Positions 1 to 5,048 of a DNA stretch of 6,328 nucleotides are shown piece by piece (positions within the stretch are counted from its first letter, which is position 1; each line of letters starts with the position of its first letter). A program made the position numbers and the translations under genes. The stretch is from contig SLGU01000350.1 of the NCBI GenBank assembly GCA_007136525.1, forward strand, positions 1-6,328, written 5' to 3'. The notes beneath the pieces are model-generated. The model was not told the DNA's origin and did no database searches. It saw only the letters and a program-made list of their open reading frames with translations. Source of the DNA: Desulfobacteraceae bacterium (GTDB lineage: Bacteria; Desulfobacterota; Desulfobacteria; Desulfobacterales; Desulfosalsimonadaceae).

Positions 1-545
1 AGCGCCTTGGCCGGGCAGGATTCCACACAGCGCATGCATCGCCCGCAGAAGCTTTTTTCGATAGCCGGGCCGCAGGAAAGCGCCATGTCGGTAAAAACCG
101 TTCCCAGCCGAACCCACGGCCCGAAGGGCCGGGTAACGAGCTGGCAGTGGCGGCCGATCCAGCCCAATCCTGCCCGGGTGGCCGCGGTCTTGTGGGGAAA
201 CTCGCCCTTGATATTCTTCCTGTCTGTACGCCTGGAGGCCGCCAGCGGCCGGGCGCGAAATCCCCAGGCTTCAATTTCGGCCGATAAAGTTGCAGACAAG
301 CGGCTGATCTGCCTGTTCACCCTGGCGTACGCGTCTGCATACGCCTTGTTCGGACCGTTCTGGATACCGGCCATTACAGCCGGGTTCATGGGTATGGCCC
401 ATGAAAGGGCATAGGGGAATGCTTTGCCGTTTGAACCCAGGGGCGTGGGAAAACCGCGAAGATCGGCCGCCCCCCACAGGACAATGTGCCGCGCTTTCAT
501 CCATGTGGACAGCCGTTCTGAAAAAATGCTTGAATTTGTAGACAA
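1..545 (-). CDS. QueG-like double 4Fe-4S cluster protein, N-terminal part (cut by the left edge)
   Basis: The minus strand is open from 545 to the window edge, giving 181 codons. A GLGWIGR stretch at residues 126-132 precedes a ferredoxin-type motif with Cys167, Cys170, Cys173 and Cys177-Pro178. This order (alpha/beta N-terminal domain, GLGWIG, CxxCxxCxxxCP) is that of epoxyqueuosine reductase (QueG) and related 4Fe-4S double-cluster proteins. The ligands of the second cluster and the C-terminus lie outside the window. The DSAPxxER segment carrying the catalytic Asp of true QueG is absent; the equivalent stretch before GLGW reads GEFPHKTAAT. I therefore call it a QueG relative, common in strict anaerobes, likely a cytoplasmic redox protein of unknown substrate. 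The start is TTG at 545, because AGGAAAGGG lies 7 bases upstream and an in-frame TAA lies shortly before it. The alternative ATG at 500 would discard about 15 residues that look like a normal N-terminal helix. The family is secure; the exact role is not. Confidence 0.85.
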   Translation of the reverse strand, partial: MSTNSSIFSERLSTWMKARHIVLWGAADLRGFPTPLGSNGKAFPYALSWAIPMNPAVMAGIQNGPNKAYADAYARVNRQISRLSATLSAEIEAWGFRARPLAASRRTDRKNIKGEFPHKTAATRAGLGWIGRHCQLVTRPFGPWVRLGTVFTDMALSCGPAIEKSFCGRCMRCVESCPAKA

Positions 546-748
546 TACGCAACCCTTTCCTGTCGATTAAGCCACTGTCTGAAACCACGGGTGCCTTGAA
601 CCAATAAACACCCATTTCATTATGACGCTTGGTGCATCGGTTCTCCATGCCCGAAAACGGATGAAAAATGCAGCGACAGGCAAATGCCGGTCAGGATTTT
701 AGCGGAAGCGGCCTTGAAAATCATCATCAAAAACCGTAGGGTAATCAG
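546..748. other. Divergent intergenic region between the QueG-like gene and azlC
   Basis: This 203-bp spacer must hold the promoters of two divergent genes. I see no strong sigma70 or sigma54 match. A 5-bp inverted repeat (GGGTG at about 589-593, CACCC at about 609-613, loop of 15) could be a weak hairpin or binding site. A 13-codon open stretch from ATG 661 to TAG 702 has no good ribosome site and no run of branched-chain amino-acid codons, so it does not look like an attenuator leader peptide. Longer open frames here show no protein-like pattern. Confidence 0.5.
553..561 (-). promoter_or_regulatory. Shine-Dalgarno sequence deciding the TTG start of the QueG-like gene
   Basis: On the minus strand AGGAAAGGG is followed by seven bases and then TTG at 545-543. 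It is the only good ribosome binding site near the beginning of this reading frame and supports TTG over the internal ATG at 500, which has none. Confidence 0.6.
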
Positions 749-1474
749 ATGCCGCAAAACGAAAAAAAAGAAATTTCACAGACGCCGGCTGCCGGCGCGG
801 TCTTTCGCCGGGGTGCGGCCGCCGCCTGGCCCATATGCCTCGGCTACCTTCCCATCGGGCTGGCTTTTGGCGTGCTGGCCCGTCAGAACGGTCTGGAATG
901 GTGGGCGGTAGGGCTCATGTCCCTTATGGTGTTTGCCGGAAGCGCCCAGTTCATAGCCGTTGCCATGCTTGCCGCCGGCGCGGCGGCGCCTGCAATCATT
1001 GCAACCACCTTTTTTGTCAATCTGCGCCACACCCTCATGAGCTCCGCGCTGGCGGTGCACCTCTCCGGCATCAGCCGCTGGTTTCTGGCGCTTTTCGCAT
1101 ACGGCGTCACCGATGAAAGTTTTGCCGTGAACATGTCGCGCTTCCGCGGCGGCAACTGGAGCCCCTGGCATGCGCTGACCGTCAATCACCTGTCGAATGC
1201 CGCCTGGATCTGCGCCAGCATATCGGGGGCTTTGGCCGGCCAGTTCGTCCCCGAGGGGGCTTTCGGGATCGATTACGCCCTCACGGGCATGTTCATATGC
1301 CTGCTGGTCATCCAGGTATACGGCATGATCCATGTGATCACCGCCCTGGTCGCGGCACTGATTTCCATTGCCTGGTATGTTGCCCTGCCCGGGGCATCCT
1401 ATATCGTGGGCGCATCCATATGCGCTGCAACCATCGGCTACCTGCTGAAACGCGCCATAAGGAGAAACGGATGA
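749..1474 (+). CDS. azlC: AzlC-family branched-chain amino-acid exporter, large subunit
   Basis: This 241-residue inner-membrane protein is the larger subunit of an AzlCD (YgaZH/BrnFE-type) exporter, which pumps out leucine, isoleucine, valine and related amino acids. After a short polar N-terminus (1-18) come family hallmarks: a PICLGYLPIGLAFG helix (28-41), a FAGSAQF motif (62-68), NLRHTLMSSAL (91-101) and TDESFAV (121-127), then several hydrophobic helices up to residue 232 and a basic tail (KRAIRR). Length is normal for the family. ATG 749 is the furthest upstream start possible, since an in-frame TAG sits at 737-739; AGGG at 738-741 gives a modest ribosome site 7 bases upstream. The stop overlaps the azlD start as ATGA (1471-1474), so the two subunits should be made together. 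The substrate is taken from the family; export of other amino acids cannot be excluded. Confidence 0.93.
   Translation: MPQNEKKEISQTPAAGAVFRRGAAAAWPICLGYLPIGLAFGVLARQNGLEWWAVGLMSLMVFAGSAQFIAVAMLAAGAAAPAIIATTFFVNLRHTLMSSALAVHLSGISRWFLALFAYGVTDESFAVNMSRFRGGNWSPWHALTVNHLSNAAWICASISGALAGQFVPEGAFGIDYALTGMFICLLVIQVYGMIHVITALVAALISIAWYVALPGASYIVGASICAATIGYLLKRAIRRNG
1459..1464 (+). promoter_or_regulatory. Ribosome binding site of azlD inside the azlC 3' end
   Basis: AAGGAG lies 6 bases before the ATG at 1471, within the last codons of azlC. It fixes the azlD start and shows that the small subunit has its own strong initiation signal as well as coupling through the ATGA overlap. Confidence 0.7.
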
Positions 1475-1794
1475 CGTTTGCGGACTATCTTTTTCTGTTC
1501 GGAGGGATGGGACTGGTCACATACCTGCCAAGAGCGCTTCCCCTGGCATACTTAGCCCATAAAAAGCTTCCGCCTTGGTTCGCGGACTGGCTCGCCCTGA
1601 TCCCCGTGGCCATTTTAAGCGCACTGATCGCGCCCATCCTTTTTGCCGCTCCCGAAACGCGGGCACTGGAATTGGGCAAACCCGAACTGATAGTTGCCGT
1701 ACCGACGCTGCTGTTCGCTGTCAAAACCCGCAGCCTGGGGGGTACGGTGCTTGTTGGAATGCTGCTTTTCTGGCTGGCCGGCATGTTCCTTTGA
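1471..1794 (+). CDS. azlD: AzlD-family branched-chain amino-acid exporter, small subunit
   Basis: This 107-residue protein is almost entirely hydrophobic, with about four membrane helices: roughly residues 4-20, 38-60, 72-86 and 90-107. It carries AzlD hallmarks: TYLPRALPL (17-25), a loop with KKLPPW (31-36), IPVAILSALIAP (44-55) and the C-terminal pattern AVKTRSLGGTVLVGM (83-97). AzlD proteins are the obligate small partner of AzlC in the inner membrane, and the length is typical. The start at 1471 is supported by AAGGAG upstream and the 4-base overlap with azlC. An open frame extends further upstream inside azlC, but it would add residues with no AzlD similarity. A small hairpin begins at the stop codon; no clear terminator follows. 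Confidence 0.92.
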   Translation: MTFADYLFLFGGMGLVTYLPRALPLAYLAHKKLPPWFADWLALIPVAILSALIAPILFAAPETRALELGKPELIVAVPTLLFAVKTRSLGGTVLVGMLLFWLAGMFL

Positions 1795-1811
1795 ACCGGC
1801 GGATTCCGGTT
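1794..1811 (+). repeat. Small inverted repeat at the azlD stop codon
   Basis: AACCGG (1794-1799) and CCGGTT (1806-1811) form a perfect 6-bp stem with a 6-base loop, starting on the last base of the azlD stop. There is no T-run after it, so it is not a standard intrinsic terminator. It could act as a weak 3' stem or be chance. Its right arm touches the TTGACA of the putative promoter. Confidence 0.3.
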
Positions 1812-1838
1812 GACATGCAAATCCAATAATGCAATATA
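1810..1838 (+). promoter_or_regulatory. Possible sigma70-type promoter for the cyclase-lipoprotein operon
   Basis: A perfect TTGACA (1810-1815) is followed after 17 bases by AATATA (1833-1838), a poor -10 match. With a 19-base spacer, TATAGC (1835-1840) matches better. The two copies of TATAGCC (1835-1841 and 1844-1850) blur the choice. It would leave a leader of about 130 bases before the cyclase gene, including a small hairpin (AGCCG 1934-1938, CGGCT 1946-1950). This rests only on the -35 match and on its position at the head of an operon. Confidence 0.3.
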
Positions 1839-1977
1839 GCCCCTATAGCCAAAGCCAATTTATAGCAGTTTCGCAAAAAACCGGCCCTGTTCGCCCATAC
1901 ATTCTTAATAAAACAGGAATAATACAGGCGTCAAGCCGATTGCTGCGGCTGAAAGTCTTATACGAGGGTTCCCCAAG

Positions 1978-3465
1978 GTGTTGAAAAACGCCGCCACAAT
2001 GACCGCTTTTCCGATCCGGCAGTACTTTTTACGCTACTACCGGTGCGTATTCCCCTCAATGAAATGGCATTTCGGACACAAGCTGGCCATGGTCATGACG
2101 GCCCTCGTCCTTGCCGCGTCATGCATACTGGGCTATACGATGGTATACCGGCAGTTCTCAATGGCGGAAACCCAGTTCAAATCAACCGGAAGGGCGCTGG
2201 CCGCACAGCTGGGGGCAGGCTCCGTGGAGCTTGTTTTTGCCGAAGACGCAATCGGCCTGGGAAGTTTAGTCAATTCTCTCAACAGCCAACCGTCCGTCGT
2301 GGCTGCCGCTGTTATCAACCGTGACGGGGAGTTTCTGGCACACGCGGGACGCCCGATCCCCTCTTCACCCGTCTGGACTGCCGCCGCCTTTAAAAACCCG
2401 GGATCATTTCCCGATGACAACGGCACAGTCTGGTTTTACGCACCGGTAGTGTTCAAGAAAGTAAGTGGCGGGGCGGCATGGGTCGGGCTGGACAAAACAG
2501 ACCTCATGGCAATCCGGCAGGCCGTTATTCATTCGGGAATTATCGTGGTTGCACTGCTGGTGCTGCTGATAACACTTGTTGCCATACGGCTCGGCCGTTC
2601 GCTCGGCCGGCCGATCCAGGACTTGATCCAGGGAACGCGCGCGATCGAATTGGGGCAGTACGGATTCAGGATCAAGGGCAGTCACAGCGGCGAGTTCAAG
2701 GCGCTTACCCGTGCGTTTAATACCATGGCTGCCGGGCTGGAGCAAAAAATACGTGTTGAAAAGCTTTTTTCAAGATTTGTTAGCGACCCGGTCGCAGCCC
2801 GTTATTTGGCCAGGGACGAAATTGAAATCAGCCGGGAGGGGAAACGGGTCATTGCCAGCGTGATATTCGTGGACATGGTCGGCTATACGGCATTCAGTGC
2901 AGGCAGACGCCCCGAGGAAGTCGCCCAGGTACTGAACCTGTATTTCACCCAAATCGCAAAGATCTGTCACCAGCACAAGGGAAATGTTGATAAATATATA
3001 GGGGATTGCGCCATGCTCATCTTCGGATGCCCCCAGATTGATCCGGCCCATCGATATCATGCAATGATGTGTGCGATCCGGATACGCCGCAGAATCTTTC
3101 GGATCAACCAGAAGCGGCGGGAAGGCGGGCTTCCCTTCCTGGATATCCGCATCGGGATCAGCGGCGGGACCGTCCTGGCGGGCCTGCTGGGTTCTCACGA
3201 GAGACTTCAGTACACGGTTATCGGAGAAGGGGCGAATCTTGCATCCCGCCTTTGCGACATGGCAGGGCCCGGGCAGATAATGACCGACAGGGCTTTTTTC
3301 ACGGCACTTAACCAAACGCATCCGCTGAATGCCAATGATTCCCAAATCATCAGCGTAAAAGGCTTCCATTCCCCAATCGAAACCCTGATCATTGGCGATT
3401 GGCAGCAGGCTGTCAAACATGGGGCCGCTTCTCATCCCTGCATACAGTTATCCCCAAAAAAATGA
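1978..3465 (+). CDS. Membrane sensor-HAMP class III adenylate/guanylate cyclase
   Basis: This 495-residue protein makes a cyclic nucleotide, most likely cAMP from ATP, at the inner membrane. Order of parts: short basic cytoplasmic N-terminus (1-33), membrane helix (about 34-57), periplasmic sensor segment (about 58-183, with an AVINRDGEFLAHAG stretch at 111-124 typical of Cache/CHASE8-like sensors), second helix (184-205), HAMP linker (about 206-260, Pro212, Glu239) and class III cyclase domain (about 288-476). All expected catalytic positions are visible: metal Asp299 (FVDMVGYT) and Asp343 (KYIGD), base-recognition Lys339 and Thr413, transition-state Asn420 and Arg424. The Lys/Thr pair suggests ATP and the class IIIb group. 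The usual GDxVN reads GEGAN here. The start is uncertain: GTG 1978 has GAGGG 9 bases upstream; TTG 1981 and ATGs at 1999 and 2059 are alternatives, and all keep the first helix. The stop overlaps the next gene by ATGA. No cAMP receptor lies in the window. Confidence 0.92.
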   Translation: MLKNAATMTAFPIRQYFLRYYRCVFPSMKWHFGHKLAMVMTALVLAASCILGYTMVYRQFSMAETQFKSTGRALAAQLGAGSVELVFAEDAIGLGSLVNSLNSQPSVVAAAVINRDGEFLAHAGRPIPSSPVWTAAAFKNPGSFPDDNGTVWFYAPVVFKKVSGGAAWVGLDKTDLMAIRQAVIHSGIIVVALLVLLITLVAIRLGRSLGRPIQDLIQGTRAIELGQYGFRIKGSHSGEFKALTRAFNTMAAGLEQKIRVEKLFSRFVSDPVAARYLARDEIEISREGKRVIASVIFVDMVGYTAFSAGRRPEEVAQVLNLYFTQIAKICHQHKGNVDKYIGDCAMLIFGCPQIDPAHRYHAMMCAIRIRRRIFRINQKRREGGLPFLDIRIGISGGTVLAGLLGSHERLQYTVIGEGANLASRLCDMAGPGQIMTDRAFFTALNQTHPLNANDSQIISVKGFHSPIETLIIGDWQQAVKHGAASHPCIQLSPKK

Positions 3466-4526
3466 ACTTCTTCAGTCCTAAAATCGTCGCTTGCATGACT
3501 GCAGTGTCACTTTTCGGTCTTTTGATTACGGGCTGCGCCACCAGCTATTATGCAAAAAAACCGAATGTGGACGAACATGTCGATGCGTTGATTGAAAGGC
3601 ACAGGTATGAGCGTGCGCTTGAAATCCTGGCCGAAATACCCCCGGAACATGAGAAATACGACAAAATGATGGAACGCGCCCGTTTGGTAAAAGAAAAACA
3701 GGCGCTTATGATTTCAAAGGCCATTGAGGAAGCCCGGGCGCGGGAAGCCACGCAGGACTGGGCAGGAGCCGTTGTCATACTTGATGATGCCTTGCAGTAT
3801 TTTCCAGGCGAGCAACAGCTCTCTTCGATGCGCAGCAAATATGAAACACTGCGGCTGGAAAGCATCGCGCAAAGCAATCGCCGCATAATGCTGGCAAGGG
3901 CCCGATACCTGGCAGAGATCCGCGACTGCGAGGAAAAACTGCTCATGGCGAATCCCGACTATTTGACGGCACGCCTGCGATATAAATATTATCAACGCGA
4001 ACTGAAAAAGGTTTCGCAGGCGCTTTATGACATCGGCAGGCAGGCCGCAAAAGACAACGACAAGCAGACCGCCTTTGAGGCGTTGGCGCTTTCCGTAAAG
4101 TTGCATCCCAACGAGGAAAGCCAGTCGCTATTGTCGAAAATCTACCACGCACAGCGAAAAAAAAGGGAAACCGCCCGGACTGAGGAGACCACCGGTGCCG
4201 AAAACCAGTGGCCGGAACTCGAGACTAGTTTCAACCAGGCGCTGCGGGCGAATGATCTTATCAGCGCACGCCAGCTCGCCATTGAAATGACCGGTATGGA
4301 TCCAATAAAGGCCGAAGCCCCCAAAGAGCGGCTTGAAACACACATAGAGAGCAAAGTCAAAATGCTTCAATCCCGTGGACGCATGCTTTACGAACAGGGA
4401 TTCATCAAGGAAGCGCTTGATGTGTGGCGCGAAGCCCTGCAGTTGACACCGGGAAACCCCGCATTGATGCAGAATGTGCATCGGGCTGAAACTTTTCTGG
4501 ATAATCTCAACCGGTGGAAAGAATAG
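3462..4526 (+). CDS. Lipoprotein with TPR-like helical repeats, coupled to the cyclase
   Basis: This 354-residue protein has a lipoprotein signal peptide: Lys7, a hydrophobic core (8-21) and lipobox I-T-G-C with Cys25 as the lipidated residue. Residues +2 and +3 are Ala and Thr, with no Asp at +2, so outer-membrane sorting is likely if Lol rules apply. The mature part is charged and helical, with about five TPR-like units (near 39-62, 93-126, 188-221, 257-285 and 300-333). The last is the clearest, ending EALDVWREALQLTPGNPAL. TPRs bind other proteins, so a periplasmic scaffold or partner role is likely; no enzyme motif is visible. ATG 3462 was chosen because it puts the signal peptide at the N-terminus and overlaps the cyclase stop as ATGA. 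The longer frame from ATG 3399 would bury the signal peptide behind 21 residues. There is no good ribosome site, so translation probably depends on reinitiation after the cyclase. I do not recognise a named family. Confidence 0.88.
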   Translation: MNFFSPKIVACMTAVSLFGLLITGCATSYYAKKPNVDEHVDALIERHRYERALEILAEIPPEHEKYDKMMERARLVKEKQALMISKAIEEARAREATQDWAGAVVILDDALQYFPGEQQLSSMRSKYETLRLESIAQSNRRIMLARARYLAEIRDCEEKLLMANPDYLTARLRYKYYQRELKKVSQALYDIGRQAAKDNDKQTAFEALALSVKLHPNEESQSLLSKIYHAQRKKRETARTEETTGAENQWPELETSFNQALRANDLISARQLAIEMTGMDPIKAEAPKERLETHIESKVKMLQSRGRMLYEQGFIKEALDVWREALQLTPGNPALMQNVHRAETFLDNLNRWKE

Positions 4527-4532
4527 CATTTT

Positions 4533-4751
4533 TCACTTTTTCGGCCAGGGTACGCCCTTTTCCTCCCGAACCGCATAACAGAACCGGTCCCACTCAAATT
4601 CCCTGTGGCTCACAGGACAGCGGAGCCTTACGGTTTTGTCCGTTTTTTCAATCACTTCCCAATCCCCCTTCCTGGGGCCGCCCGTAATATTGATTTTCTG
4701 GCCCACCCTGAAAGGGTAAGGCTCAAAAACGATCACATCGTGTTTTTCCAT
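4533..4751 (-). CDS. Small KOW/SH3-barrel-like hypothetical protein
   Basis: This 72-residue minus-strand gene has a very strong ribosome site: AGGAGG at 4761-4756 on that strand, 4 bases before ATG 4751. The protein is compact and rich in charged and aromatic residues, with short alternating strands: VIVFEPYPF (6-14), KINITGGPRKGDWEVIEK (19-36), VRLRCPV (41-47), EFEWDRFCYAV (51-61). The turn GGPRKGDWEVI looks like the KOW motif of NusG and ribosomal L24-type proteins (a Gly-Pro-x-Lys-Gly turn between two strands), so a small SH3-like barrel is likely. There is no signal peptide or membrane segment; it should be cytoplasmic. Two cysteines (45, 58) are not in a metal-binding pattern. It converges on the lipoprotein gene with 6 bp between stops. 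The function is unknown, but the ribosome site and protein-like composition argue for a real gene. Confidence 0.72.
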   Translation of the reverse strand: MEKHDVIVFEPYPFRVGQKINITGGPRKGDWEVIEKTDKTVRLRCPVSHREFEWDRFCYAVREEKGVPWPKK

Positions 4752-5048
4752 AAAACCTCCTGCACCGGCCTAAGCCTTGTTATGTCCGGCCGCGTTTCCA
4801 TGAGGATACCTGTTTACCGGATTTTTTTTTATCATATTTTGAAACATCTACAATTCTTCATACCCGCTTTTTGTCCCGCGATGCCGCCGTACCGTGACGC
4901 TTTGGCACCACTAAAAAGCGCAACACCGGGGGCATCCACACAACCACGGAAGTTCATTTTATTATGGCAAAAATCATATTTGATACTAATAATAGAAACA
5001 AACAATAACCGTTGCAATCGGATCATTGTCAAATTAAGCCGGAAGCCA
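4752..5048. other. AT-richer divergent intergenic region, no gene seen
   Basis: These 297 bp separate the small minus-strand gene from the transporter and should contain both promoters. Base composition is clearly more AT-rich than the genes, with a nine-T run near 4822-4830 and AT-rich DNA near 4958-5008. A possible -10 (TATGAT) for the minus-strand gene lies near 4835 but lacks a -35. TTGATA at 4980-4985 could be a -35 for the transporter, without a good -10. TTGGCAC near 4903 resembles a sigma54 -24 box, but the -12 GC is two bases too far away. Open frames here read as non-protein. Confidence 0.5.
5012..5032 (+). promoter_or_regulatory. Imperfect inverted repeat just upstream of the transporter gene
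   Basis: TTGCAAT (5012-5018) and ATTGTCAA (5025-5032) are inverted with a 6-base centre and one extra base in the right arm. The element ends 16 bases before the transporter ATG, where a repressor site or leader hairpin would act. It is short and may be chance. Confidence 0.2.

Noticed and set aside
7..414. Open frame of 135 codons on the plus strand at the left edge
   Set aside because: It lies opposite the QueG-like gene, whose ferredoxin cysteine motif and GLGWIG on the minus strand are unmistakable; the plus-strand frame shows no domain pattern.
271..648. Minus-strand open frame of 125 codons
   Set aside because: It overlaps the QueG-like gene in another frame on the same strand and reads as random-looking sequence; the frame with the 4Fe-4S motif and ribosome site is the real one.
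661..702. Possible 13-codon leader peptide before azlC
   Set aside because: It has no convincing ribosome site, no Leu/Ile/Val run and no terminator/antiterminator pair after it.
776..1333. Long minus-strand open frame opposite azlC
   Set aside because: It is an antisense shadow of a GC-rich membrane gene; its composition is unlike a folded protein, and azlC is certain.
2770..3435. 221-codon minus-strand open frame opposite the cyclase
   Set aside because: It is the antisense of the cyclase catalytic domain, whose motifs are all intact on the plus strand; no ribosome site or domain supports the opposite strand.
4547..4561. AGGG-TACG-CCCT followed by T's, resembling a terminator for the lipoprotein gene
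   Set aside because: The stem is only 4 bp, the T-run is short and it lies inside the coding region of the small minus-strand gene; too weak to call.
4902..4920. Sigma54-like TTGGCAC element
   Set aside because: The -24 box matches, but the required GC of the -12 box is two bases out of register and the TT before it is missing.
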